The notes beneath the pieces were generated by a model. It saw only the letters and a program-made list of their open reading frames with translations. It did no database searches and was not told the origin of the DNA. Positions 39,751 through 48,108 of a stretch of 64,000 nt of DNA are shown here, in pieces. The first letter of the stretch is position 1; each line of letters starts with the position of its first letter. The DNA comes from Hamadaea tsunoensis DSM 44101. Its GTDB lineage: Bacteria > Actinomycetota > Actinomycetes > Mycobacteriales > Micromonosporaceae. Position numbers and translations under genes: made by a program. The stretch covers positions 59,977 through 123,976 of the forward strand of contig NZ_AUAX01000028.1 of assembly GCF_000428945.1 (NCBI RefSeq), read 5' to 3'.

Positions 39751-40208
39751 CGGACAGGCGGATCGTCATCCCCGCGATGGACGCGTCCGCGTGTCGGACG
39801 CCGAGTCCGTCGCACCGCCACCCGGACCGCGCACGTTGTCGTGATGGAATACGCTACTGCACGGCCGAAATTCCACTAGAGTCTGCAATGGATCTCGCTT
39901 TTCGCTGGTGGCGGGGCACCTCCCAGCAGCGGCGAGATCATCGTGCGAACTCGACCGACTTGTGTTTCCGAGGTGTTTCACACGGCCATGCCCGGAATAA
40001 CCCATTCGAATGATATCGTCGCCTCGGCGACGGTCGTTGGTCTGTCCGTCGGGCCCCGGCCCGGCGACGACGGTACCCATTCGTTCGGCGTCGATTCGCG
40101 CGAGCTGGATTCACCGCCTGGGCTGGATTCACCGCGTGGGCCGGATTCACCGCGTGGGCCGGAATCACCGCGTGAGCCGGTTTCATCGCATGGTCTTGAT
40201 TCAAGGGT
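39751..40208. other. promoter region of the SCO2525 block with an 18-bp array
   Basis: No gene. It holds a 7-bp inverted repeat CGTCGCC/GGCGACG (40017-40032) and the five-copy 18-bp tandem array described separately. It is the longest clean upstream region of the SCO252x block and probably contains its promoter. Confidence 0.5.
40104..40193. repeat. five-copy 18-bp tandem array upstream of the SCO2525 gene
   Basis: Units at 40104, 40122, 40140, 40158 and 40176 with consensus GCCGGATTCACCGCGTGG. The first three are nearly identical; the last two drift. It ends 15 bp before the GTG start of the methyltransferase gene. Confidence 0.85.
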
Positions 40209-41198
40209 GTGAGCACGATCGTGGCCATGGTCGGCGAGAAGATGCGCGGAGGCGAGCTGTCCGCGGGCGCGATCCGGGTCACTCCGACGGCCGTCTCTCC
40301 TGTGTCGAGGGCTTCGCGTGAGATCGCCATTGCCCGCTGGGGCTGGCGCGACTGGGTCGCGGACCTGGTCGTCTCGCTGATCCGGTACGCCACGCGACTC
40401 GGCTACCGGGCCGCCAGCCGCAGGAACGTCAATCGGGCCTGGGCCTGGGACAGGTTCAATCCGGTCCCGTACTTCAAGCACAACTACGCGACGCTGCGCA
40501 AGGACGACCGCCAGATCCTCATGCACGTCCGCGACTTCTTCACCGCACACTTCGACGGCGAGTCCATCCAGGACATCAAGCGGCGCCGCCTGCACGGCCT
40601 GGACATCGGCAGCGGGTCGAACCTGTATCCGGCGCTGACGATGCTGCCGTTCTGCGACAAGATCACGCTGCGCGACTATTCTCCGCGCAACGTGCGCTGG
40701 ATGCGCAACGAGGTCCGCCAGCCGCACCGGTCGTGGAAGAGCTTCTGGCGGGTGCTGGCCAAGAGCGAGCCCTATGGACGGCTGCCGGGTGGATTCGCGC
40801 AGGCCCTCAGGACGCGGGCGGTCACACAGCACGGATCCATATTCGAGCTGCACAAGAATCACTGGGACATCGGCACGATGTTCTTCGTCGCCGAATCGCT
40901 GACCATGGAACGCCGGGAATTCGACGTCGCGGTCACCAGGTTCGTGGAGTCCTTGCGCGACGGTGCCCCATTCGCGTGCGCCTTCATGCGCAACTCCAGC
41001 GGCTATCGGGTCGACGTACGCGACTTTCCGGCGGTTGCGATCGACGAACTCGACGTGCAAACCTGTTTGGACAAGGTTGCCGACAAGGTGCACGTCCACT
41101 TGATCGAGTTGAAGAATTCGGGAACGCCGCTGCGCGACGGCTATGGCGGAATGATCGTCGCCACCGGCCTTCGCCGGAAGTTCTCGCCACTGAAATGA
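40209..41198 (+). CDS. SCO2525-family SAM-dependent methyltransferase
   Basis: 329 residues. A basic N-terminal half contains WAWDRFNPVPYFKHNYATLR, and the SAM fold shows GLDIGSGSNLYPALTML (motif I) and ITLRDYSPRNVRWM. The family sits in the NNMT/PNMT/TEMT superfamily of methyltransferases, but the acceptor substrate of the SCO2525 group is unknown. It starts at GTG 40209; in-frame ATG 40227 is possible. It is the first of four co-directional genes with small gaps or overlaps (SCO2525, 2524, 2523, 2522 types), the order found in Streptomyces. A likely operon. Confidence 0.85.
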   Translation: MSTIVAMVGEKMRGGELSAGAIRVTPTAVSPVSRASREIAIARWGWRDWVADLVVSLIRYATRLGYRAASRRNVNRAWAWDRFNPVPYFKHNYATLRKDDRQILMHVRDFFTAHFDGESIQDIKRRRLHGLDIGSGSNLYPALTMLPFCDKITLRDYSPRNVRWMRNEVRQPHRSWKSFWRVLAKSEPYGRLPGGFAQALRTRAVTQHGSIFELHKNHWDIGTMFFVAESLTMERREFDVAVTRFVESLRDGAPFACAFMRNSSGYRVDVRDFPAVAIDELDVQTCLDKVADKVHVHLIELKNSGTPLRDGYGGMIVATGLRRKFSPLK

Positions 41199-41254
41199 GG
41201 TGGCGCTCTCTCGATCGAGATCGGTGGGGATCGGGAGAGGGTGGCCGGCCGCTC

Positions 41255-43093
41255 ATGAGGATTCAACCCCGGCAGCAGCTTCTGGACATCTGGCGCGCCA
41301 CCGCCGCCGCCTCGCTCGCCGACGACGGCACGTGGAAGGTCGGCGGCCGCGACGACTCGAATTCCATCAGCGACGCCGAGCAGCTGCTGTGTCTGATGAC
41401 GCCGGCCAACGAGATCGCCAACTTCCGGCTGGCCCGGCCGAACGAGATCGACGACGAGGTGCTCGACGCGCTGGCGAGGCTGGGCGACCAGGTGACCCTG
41501 CCGACCCTGCTGGTACGCGTACTGACGGACTATCTGCAGAAGTACCGGGACGAGAAGGGGGTGCCGACCTTTCCCGGCGGGACGTTCTTCACCCCGCCGG
41601 CGGGTGTGGAGCTCTCCGAGGAGCAGCGGCGGCTGGAGGTGGTCGAGTCGTTCTCGTCGTCGGTGACGCTGACCCTCGCGACGCTGGCCTTCGCGCGTAC
41701 CTTCCGGGGCCAGGTGACCCGGCAGGATCTGGTGAAGTCCCTTCTCGAACTGGAGGCGCTGGCGAGCGACCGGTTGACGGCGGCGCTCGTCGGGCTGCTG
41801 CGCAGCTTCGCCATCCTGGTCTATCCGGCGAACTCCGACGAGTGGCGCAACCTGATCACCTCGATCAACCAGGCGGGCCAGCCTGAGCACCGGGTCGCCG
41901 AGGCGCTCTCGCAGGACCTGCGGGAGATCCGGGCCAGCCTGCTCGACCTGTCGACCGGATCGGGTACCGGCCAGCGGACCAAGGACGATCTCCGGGAGAC
42001 CAACAGCCTGTTCCAGTGCGGCTGGTCGTGGGGTGTCGTCGAGGACGCGCCCCAGGTCGACGTCAACGTGCCCGGCCAGTCCGAGGGCGTCGCGTTCGAC
42101 GGGCCCTACCTGTACTTCACCGTGGTGGCCCTCGACGGCATCGCCGACCTGTTCAGCACCCGCACGCGTACGCTGAACCTGCTGAACGAGGAGCAGCAGC
42201 GGCTGGCGCAGGCGCTGCAGATCCGCTGGGACCTGACGCAGGCCTACTGGGCGGTGCTGGCGAGCTTCGACCCGACGAACCGCAACCGGTGGCCGCTGGA
42301 GGACATCCCCTGGTTCACCAGCGACGGCGCGGAGTCGGACTACTTCACCCTCATGGTGACCGCGATCTCGATGACCGACATCGTGACCCGGCGGGCCGAC
42401 ACCGACCTCGGCCGGCTGGGCCGGATCCTGTCGGAACTGGCGAGCCGGGCCCGCATCACCCGGCGGCCGCTGCCCGGCGATCCGGCGCTCGCGCTGCACC
42501 AGCCCGGGGTCGCGATCGCGCTGGAAGGCACCGAGAAGGCCAACGGCGAGCGGCTCAGCTGGGTCGCGCAGGACTTCGCGGCGCTGCTGCTGAAGCGGAC
42601 GATCCGCGTCGCCGACCTGCTGAAGGACATCCAGCTGCGCAGTGATCTGCTGGAGCTGGCCGACGACATCTGGGCGCACCTGGTGCTCCGGCGGCAGGCC
42701 GGCGGGCTGTGGGACGAGCCGGCCGGCGCCTTCGACGACCTGCGCCACCGCGACGACAAGCCGTCCTGGCACTACACGATCCGGGTCGTCGAGAGCCTGG
42801 TCCAGGCGGCCAAGCTCGTCGGCAGCTCGCCACTGACCAGCGGCCGGCTGCTGTACGTGGCCAACGACCTGATCAGCGAGGCGGACCACCTGTTCGACCG
42901 GCAGCTGCTGACGGGCTCGGCGACCGGCGGTCCCGCGCTGCAGACCAAGCTCGGCGTGCTGCGGGCCGACCTGGAACGGGCACGGACCATTGTGGACACG
43001 CAGCCGGGCACCGCGCTGGCCCTCGTCCAGCAGGTCCTGCTCTCCCTGGATCGCCTGGCCCTGGCCGGGCAGGACGCGACAAGGGGCAGCTGA
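41255..43093 (+). CDS. SCO2524-family protein
   Basis: 612-residue, almost entirely helical soluble protein. It begins RIQPRQQLLDIWRATAAASL and contains a long series of charged helices such as WRNLITSINQAGQPEHR, DDLRETNSLFQCGWSWGVV and LTLATLAFARTFRGQV. It lacks catalytic motifs I know. I recognise it as the SCO2524 family by its position and start; the family name is descriptive only. The middle has FYFTVV-like aromatic strands (YLYFTVVALDGIADLF) and the C-terminus predicts a coiled helix. ATG 41255 is the best start. The stop TGA overlaps the next gene's ATG by one base. Confidence 0.8.
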   Translation: MRIQPRQQLLDIWRATAAASLADDGTWKVGGRDDSNSISDAEQLLCLMTPANEIANFRLARPNEIDDEVLDALARLGDQVTLPTLLVRVLTDYLQKYRDEKGVPTFPGGTFFTPPAGVELSEEQRRLEVVESFSSSVTLTLATLAFARTFRGQVTRQDLVKSLLELEALASDRLTAALVGLLRSFAILVYPANSDEWRNLITSINQAGQPEHRVAEALSQDLREIRASLLDLSTGSGTGQRTKDDLRETNSLFQCGWSWGVVEDAPQVDVNVPGQSEGVAFDGPYLYFTVVALDGIADLFSTRTRTLNLLNEEQQRLAQALQIRWDLTQAYWAVLASFDPTNRNRWPLEDIPWFTSDGAESDYFTLMVTAISMTDIVTRRADTDLGRLGRILSELASRARITRRPLPGDPALALHQPGVAIALEGTEKANGERLSWVAQDFAALLLKRTIRVADLLKDIQLRSDLLELADDIWAHLVLRRQAGGLWDEPAGAFDDLRHRDDKPSWHYTIRVVESLVQAAKLVGSSPLTSGRLLYVANDLISEADHLFDRQLLTGSATGGPALQTKLGVLRADLERARTIVDTQPGTALALVQQVLLSLDRLALAGQDATRGS

Positions 43094-44010
43094 TGCTGGT
43101 CTTCGCGACGTCGGACAAGGGCGGCACCGGCCGCTCCGTCACCTCCTGCAACATCGCGTACCGGGCCGCGCTGCAGGGGCTGGACGCGTCCTATCTGGAC
43201 TTCGACTTCGGGTCGCCGACCGCCGGTGCGATCTTCGGCATCGAATCCGCGCTGCGCGGGGTCCCCCGGGACGGGCTGCACAGCTACCTGCGGGGCAGCG
43301 CCGCAGAACCGGCCGTGCTGGACGTCTGGACGCTGTCGGACCGCGAGGCGCTGCACAGCCGCCCCGACACCGCCGGCCGGCTCGCCCTGCTGCCCGGCGA
43401 CGAGGGCGGCAGCGAGTTCGCGCCCGGCCCCGAGGTCGTCGAACGGTGCGCCCGGCTGCTCATGCGTCAGGAGGAGGCGTACGACGTCTCGCTCGTCGAT
43501 CTGAGCGCGGGCCGCTCCCACGCGCTGCAGATCGTGCTGGCCGCGCTGCGCTCGCCGAAACTGGCCGGGGTCACGGCCCGGTGGCTGGTGTTCCACCGCT
43601 GGACACGCCAGCACATCATCGCGGCGCACGGTCTCGTCTACGGTGCGAAGGGGCTGCTGTCGGCCGCGGAGGCGGCCGGACACACCGCCGAGCGGTTCAA
43701 GGCGAGCGTGCGGTTCGTGCGCACGGCCGTCGTCGACCCGAAGTCGCCCGAGCTGGCCGGCCTGCGCGCAGAGCAGGTCACGTGGCTGGTCGGGCTGAAT
43801 AAGGGGCTGCGCAGCCTCGCCAACGGCCTCGGCGTCGGGCACACGTCGGCGCTGGGCCAGGTTCCGCTCGATCCCGTGCTGCAATGGCGCGAGCAGATCA
43901 TCTCCGACGACGACACGATGCGCCGCGAGATCGCCAACCAGGCCACCGTGGACGCCTTCGTCGCCCTCGCCAAGCACCTGCGCGAGGACGATCGGTGGCA
44001 GCCGCTGTGA
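43093..44010 (+). CDS. SCO2523-family variant P-loop protein
   Basis: 305 residues of the ParA/MinD-like P-loop fold. The N-terminus MLVFATSDKGGTGRSVT carries a deviant Walker A in which the usual GK(T/S) lysine is arginine (KGGTGRS), and YLDFDFGSPTAG follows as in ParA-type ATPases. Because the catalytic lysine is substituted, nucleotide binding may be altered or lost, matching the name variant P-loop protein. It starts at ATG 43093 (one-base overlap with the upstream stop) and its end overlaps the SCO2522-type gene (GTG 44007). Function unknown; a switch or scaffold role in the SCO252x complex is inference. Confidence 0.88.
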   Translation: MLVFATSDKGGTGRSVTSCNIAYRAALQGLDASYLDFDFGSPTAGAIFGIESALRGVPRDGLHSYLRGSAAEPAVLDVWTLSDREALHSRPDTAGRLALLPGDEGGSEFAPGPEVVERCARLLMRQEEAYDVSLVDLSAGRSHALQIVLAALRSPKLAGVTARWLVFHRWTRQHIIAAHGLVYGAKGLLSAAEAAGHTAERFKASVRFVRTAVVDPKSPELAGLRAEQVTWLVGLNKGLRSLANGLGVGHTSALGQVPLDPVLQWREQIISDDDTMRREIANQATVDAFVALAKHLREDDRWQPL

Positions 44011-44978
44011 CCGCGGGAGCGTTCGTCGAGGAGAGCGCGACCACGCGTACGGTCGGCGTACCGATGGCACACTTGTCCGTCGAGCTGGGCCACCTGTACA
44101 TGGACGACTTCGCCCGCGGCGAGGGACACCTGCGCGAGCACTTCCGGCGCGTCGCCCCCTGGGTCGCCGCCGCCCGCGCGCACGCCACCGACGCCCTCGG
44201 CCGCCGCGCCCGGATCAGCACCTGCTTCCTCATCGACGACTACTTCACCCAGTTCAGCTCGCCCGCCGTCGTGCTGCCGCAGATCATCGCCGCCGCCGGC
44301 GCCGCCGGTCTGTCCATCGACTATCTGGTACGCGAGTCCGCCTGCGCCGAGGCCGACGGCGTACCGCTGGCGTCGCTGGTGCACAGCCGCATCGTGGACG
44401 ACCCGCCGCCGCGCACGACGGGCGAGCGGCCGCCCGCCACCGAGAGCGGCTGGCTGTGCAACGGCGAGCGCAGTCCCGGCTGGCAGGTCATGGCCGCCCT
44501 GGAGGACGCGCCGGCGTGGCGGCCGCCCAGCCAGAACGCGGCGGTCAACCACTCGATCTTCATCGACGTCGAGATGTGGCGGGACGAGAAGGAGGGGCGG
44601 CTCTGGTCCTGCCCGTTCCTCGCGGCCGTCTGGCAGCTGCTGCGGCTGGGCCTGCTGCGCGACGACGGCCGCCCGGTCGCCGTGCCCGCCGACCGGCCGC
44701 CGAGCTGGCCGGCGGCGTGGTCGGAACTGCCCGCCGCCACGCGGCTGACCGAGCGGCCGGCGCCGTTCGCCGCGTACCGGACGTTCTCGGTGCTGGCTCC
44801 GCGGTTCGCCGCCGTGGAGACGGCCGTGCGGACCATTCTGAGCCAGGTGCTGCCCGACGCCGGGGTGCTGGCGGAGATCCGCTCGCGGGCGGACGGCGAG
44901 AACCTGTACCTGCCGGCCGAATTCGTCGATCGCATCGAGTACTCGTTCACCGGTGCGTCCTGGTCGACACCTCAGTAG
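44007..44978 (+). CDS. SCO2522-family protein
   Basis: 323-residue soluble protein. After a short head the characteristic MAHLSVELGHLYMDDFARG is followed by STCFLIDDYFTQFSSPAVVL and WQVMAALEDAPAWRPPSQNA, and it ends in PAEFVDRIEYSFTGASW. No catalytic motif is clear. The start GTG 44007 overlaps the preceding stop (TGA 44008-44010), indicating co-translation. It is the last plus-strand gene of the block. Its stop lies in the first unit of a three-copy repeat that also covers the end of the convergent gene. Confidence 0.82.
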   Translation: MTAGAFVEESATTRTVGVPMAHLSVELGHLYMDDFARGEGHLREHFRRVAPWVAAARAHATDALGRRARISTCFLIDDYFTQFSSPAVVLPQIIAAAGAAGLSIDYLVRESACAEADGVPLASLVHSRIVDDPPPRTTGERPPATESGWLCNGERSPGWQVMAALEDAPAWRPPSQNAAVNHSIFIDVEMWRDEKEGRLWSCPFLAAVWQLLRLGLLRDDGRPVAVPADRPPSWPAAWSELPAATRLTERPAPFAAYRTFSVLAPRFAAVETAVRTILSQVLPDAGVLAEIRSRADGENLYLPAEFVDRIEYSFTGASWSTPQ

Positions 44979-45026
44979 TCTTTCCCGGCCTCAGTAGTCT
45001 TCCCGGCCTCAGTAGTCCTTTCCCAG
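44970..45026. repeat. three-copy 18-20 bp tandem repeat across two convergent stops
   Basis: Units of CCTCAGTAGTCTTTCCCGG begin at 44970, 44989 and 45007 (19, 18 and about 20 bases). The first contains the TAG stop of the plus-strand gene, the last contains the TGA stop (45011-45009) and final codons of the minus-strand gene. Confidence 0.85.
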
Positions 45027-45974
45027 GTTCCAGAGGTCCTCGAACTTCTGCCGGCGCTCGCGTACGCGGTCCTCCTGCAGCACCAGCCGCGTGCTCACGA
45101 TGATCGGCCGGCTGTTCGGCTGGATCCGGGACGCCACCTGCGCCTCGTAACTGACCACGCCGTCGAACACGATGAAGTCGATCAGGGAGCTGAGCGGCGT
45201 ACCGACGACCGAGGTCGGGTCGAGGACGCGTACCTTGACCTTCAGGTCCTTGTGGTAGCCGATCACCTGCTGGAAGTCCGGGTCGGCGAGCAGGTCGGGC
45301 CGGTCCATGATGAAGATCCGCCGGATGACGACGTCGGCCTTGTCGATCCGCTCGCGCTGGATGTCGAGGTAGCGCTGGCCCAGGTCGGACGTCCACAGAC
45401 CGCCGTCGACGAATCCCCGGCCGCCCGCGTCGACCGTGCTGAGGCTGGTCGCGTCGATCGTCTTCTGCGCGGTCCGGGCGAGGCCGAGCATCCAGTCGCG
45501 GTCCTCCCCCTCGTAGACGACGTCGCCGCCCTTGCTCACCTCCATGAGGAACCGGGACATCCGCGAGATCTCCATCTGGACGAACTTCGTGACCAGGTCG
45601 GGCTGCTCGGGAATGCGGGTCGCGTGGCGTACGAGCTGGGTGACCTCGTCGCTCTTGACCGCCGACGCCTCGACGGCGCCGTAGAGCTCGGTGGCCTCGT
45701 TGATCCGGTTGATGCCGGCGGTGATCTTCTCGTGGGTGGCGCGGGCGTGCGCCTCCTGGCTCACCTCCAGCCGGTCCATCCGCTGCTCGACCTCGATGAG
45801 GAACTCCACGACGACCACGACGCCGGAGATGAACACCGACAGGCCGACCGAGACGATCTGGCTGTTCTGGACCAGGTTGGAAACGGTGTAGGTGATCGTG
45901 CCGAAGCTGAGACCGATGAAGATCTTCCATGCGAGTCTCGACCCGAGCGTGCCGCGATGAGGGATGGTTGTCAC
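45009..45974 (-). CDS. membrane-anchored PLD-like hypothetical protein of the SCO252x block
   Basis: 321 residues. Two membrane helices near the N-terminus (KIFIGLSFGTITYTVSNLV and QIVSVGLSVFISGVVVVVEF) precede a helical linker and a cytoplasmic domain with VVIRRIFIMDRPDLL, VRVLDPTSVVGTPLSSLIDF and IVFDGVVSYE. The order hydrophobic strand, R-x-F, then DFIVFD resembles the PLD-like domains found next to signalling proteins, but no HKD motif is seen, so a catalytic role is doubtful. GTG 45974 has AAGGAG upstream. It lies convergent to the SCO2522 gene and beside the SCO2521 gene, and is probably part of the same system. Confidence 0.7.
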   Translation of the reverse strand: MTTIPHRGTLGSRLAWKIFIGLSFGTITYTVSNLVQNSQIVSVGLSVFISGVVVVVEFLIEVEQRMDRLEVSQEAHARATHEKITAGINRINEATELYGAVEASAVKSDEVTQLVRHATRIPEQPDLVTKFVQMEISRMSRFLMEVSKGGDVVYEGEDRDWMLGLARTAQKTIDATSLSTVDAGGRGFVDGGLWTSDLGQRYLDIQRERIDKADVVIRRIFIMDRPDLLADPDFQQVIGYHKDLKVKVRVLDPTSVVGTPLSSLIDFIVFDGVVSYEAQVASRIQPNSRPIIVSTRLVLQEDRVRERRQKFEDLWNLGKDY

Positions 45975-46057
45975 GCTTGCTCCTTTGCTCCGGAGGGCTC
46001 GATGCTCCGGAAGGCTCGGCTCCGGACGGCTCGATGCACCGGGACTTCTGCGACGGC

Positions 46058-46966
46058 TTACGGCGCGGGTACGGCGCCCAGCGCCAGCTGGTCGCGCACC
46101 CGGTGGACGCCGGCCCGCCACTGGCGGCTGAAGCCGGGCTGCTGTTCGAGGACCTGCCACAGGCGGCGCCCGGTCTCGTCCGAGCGCGCCGCCGGCATCC
46201 AGAGGTGCACGAGCTCGTCGATCGCCGGGCGCAGCCGCTCGACGACCTCGCGGGTGGGCCGCAGTCCGATGTGGGCGCCGTCCAGGACCCGGATCAGCGT
46301 CGTCAGCAACCAGTCGTGCAGCGCCACATCCTCGGCGAACGCCGCGGCCGTGGCCGCGTCGAGGCCCCGCCCGCGCAGCTGAAGGTGGCGCAGCTCGCCA
46401 CCGAGCACGAAGATCACCGACGGCGGCTCGTCGGCCGGGACGGCGGTCCAGCGCAGCCGAACCCGGTCGCCGCGGATGGGCGGCCGGCGGTCGAGGTCGG
46501 CGCAGCGCTCCTGGGTCAGGTCGAGCGCGCGCCCGCCGATCCCGCCGAGGCTGAGCGCGTCGCCGGCCGGCCCGGGAGCCGCGAATCCCGCCACGAGCTG
46601 TTCCGGCGTCGCCTTGCCGATCAGTTCCACGACGCCGGGATCGGCGAGGTAATGCGACCACGGCCACCGGCGCTGCTCGGCCGGCGCCGTCACCGCCGTG
46701 TACGCCGACCCCTGCACCACCCGCCCGCCGGTGACCGCCGACCGGTGGGCGACCGTGCCGATGACGCGTACGCGGGCCCGTTGCGGAGTCGCGAGACCGC
46801 AGTCGACCCCGGCGTACCGCTCGGCGGAGACGGCGTACCGGTTGGGGCGTTCCGATACGCGCGGCCGGGCCCCCGGGACGACATCCAGCGCCGCGTGCAC
46901 CCGCTCGGCATTGAGCGCGTGCGAATGCATGAGCAATGCGGTGTGGACCTCGCCCATGATCAGCAT
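46058..46966 (-). CDS. SCO2521-family protein
   Basis: 302-residue soluble protein opening MLIMGEVHTALLMHSHALNA and carrying ERPNRYAVSAERYAGVDCG, a pattern I associate with the SCO2521 family of actinobacteria. The rest is beta/alpha mixed with RVRVIGTVAHRSAVTGGRVV and a helical C-terminus (RLWQVLEQQPGFSRQW). The start ATG 46966 has GGAGG upstream. It faces the FAD oxidoreductase gene divergently, so its promoter and that of the neighbour overlap (46967-47109). Function unknown. Confidence 0.8.
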   Translation of the reverse strand: MLIMGEVHTALLMHSHALNAERVHAALDVVPGARPRVSERPNRYAVSAERYAGVDCGLATPQRARVRVIGTVAHRSAVTGGRVVQGSAYTAVTAPAEQRRWPWSHYLADPGVVELIGKATPEQLVAGFAAPGPAGDALSLGGIGGRALDLTQERCADLDRRPPIRGDRVRLRWTAVPADEPPSVIFVLGGELRHLQLRGRGLDAATAAAFAEDVALHDWLLTTLIRVLDGAHIGLRPTREVVERLRPAIDELVHLWMPAARSDETGRRLWQVLEQQPGFSRQWRAGVHRVRDQLALGAVPAP

Positions 46967-47109
46967 TTGTCCTCCCCGGACATTCACAGAGCGGTTTCCC
47001 GGCCGCACCGGCTATCGCTCCATCGTGGAGGAACGTGGCCACGGCGCTCTTGACTCAGCCGGGTATGAGACACTGTCCGTTCTTCGGTATATCGGCATAC
47101 TGTAATGGG

Positions 47110-48096
47110 ATGGTGACTGACAGACGTACCGTCCTCGTGGTCGGCGCCGGCGTCTCCGGCCTCACCACGGCCTGGGAGCTGGTCGCCCGCGGTCACCCGG
47201 TGCGGATGATCGCCGAACTCCCACCCGAATGGACGACGTCCGCCAAGGCCGGTGCGAGCTGGGGGCCGTACGCCCTCGCCCATCCCCGCGCCGTGGAATG
47301 GTGCAAGATCTCTTATCTCCGGCTCGCCGCGATGGCGGCTCGGAATGATCCGCGCTACGGCATCAGAATGGTGGACGGCATGGAGGCCGCCAAATCCATC
47401 GTGACCCCGCCGGACTGGGCACAATGGGTGCCAAGCTTTCGCCTTTGCGCACCCGGCACCGTCCCGAGCGGATACGCGATGGCGTGGAAGTACCGGCTCC
47501 CCCTGGTGGACATGAGCCGCTACCTGCTCCACCTCGCCGAGAAGCTGCGTACCCGCGGCGTCGAGACCGCCTCGCACCGGGTGTCGACGTTCACGGAGCT
47601 GGCCGGGCAGGCCGACGTGATCGTCAACTGCACCGGCCTCGGCGCCCGCGACCTGCTCGACGATCATGAGGTCGCCCCCGTGCGCGGCCAGCTCGTGGTC
47701 GTCAAGAATCCCGGCATCTCGGAGTTCTTCCAGGAGTACGAGGACGGCGAGGACGACGGCGGCCACGGCTACCCGGGCGAGATGACGTACTACCTGCCGC
47801 ACGGACCGGTCGCCGTCCTCGGCGGGTACGCCAGCCGCGACGGCGAGAGCCTCGTCCCCTCCCCCGAGCTGCGGGCCGGGATCGTCGAGCGCTGTGTCGC
47901 CGTCGAGCCGCTGCTGGCCGGGGCGGAGTTCCTCGCCGACAAGGTGGGCCTGCGGCCGACACGTACGCTCACGCGGGTCGAGCACGAGAGGATCGGCGGG
48001 CAGCACATCGTGCACAACTACGGCCACGGCGGCGTGGGGCTCACCCTGTCGTGGGGTTGTGCCGCCGAGGTCGCCCGGCTGATCAAGGAACTCTAG
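47110..48096 (+). CDS. D-amino-acid-oxidase-like FAD-dependent oxidoreductase
   Basis: 328-residue flavoprotein. VLVVGAGVSGLTTAWELVAR (Rossmann GxGxxG, residues 8-27) binds FAD. GASWGPYALAHPRAVEW, YLPHGPVAVLGGYASRDGE and the C-terminal HNYGHGGVGLTLSWG are the conserved parts of the DAAO family. It should deaminate a D-amino acid, yielding a keto acid, ammonia and peroxide. The start is ATG 47110 (MVTDRR), or GTG three bases later. It is divergent from the SCO2521 gene and converges with the MFS gene (12-bp gap). It may be unrelated to the SCO252x block. Confidence 0.9.
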   Translation: MVTDRRTVLVVGAGVSGLTTAWELVARGHPVRMIAELPPEWTTSAKAGASWGPYALAHPRAVEWCKISYLRLAAMAARNDPRYGIRMVDGMEAAKSIVTPPDWAQWVPSFRLCAPGTVPSGYAMAWKYRLPLVDMSRYLLHLAEKLRTRGVETASHRVSTFTELAGQADVIVNCTGLGARDLLDDHEVAPVRGQLVVVKNPGISEFFQEYEDGEDDGGHGYPGEMTYYLPHGPVAVLGGYASRDGESLVPSPELRAGIVERCVAVEPLLAGAEFLADKVGLRPTRTLTRVEHERIGGQHIVHNYGHGGVGLTLSWGCAAEVARLIKEL

Positions 48097-48108
48097 TCGG
48101 CAGGAAAT

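Noticed and set aside
39943..40212. 89-codon ORF encoding LDSPPG/LDSPRG repeats upstream of the SCO2525 gene
   Set aside because: The repeats come from the 18-bp tandem array, which is in frame by its length; no start signal and no resemblance to a protein family.
46984..48027. 347-codon minus-strand ORF opposite the D-amino-acid oxidase
   Set aside because: It is antisense to a clear FAD oxidoreductase and its composition is the histidine/arginine-rich pattern of shadow frames.
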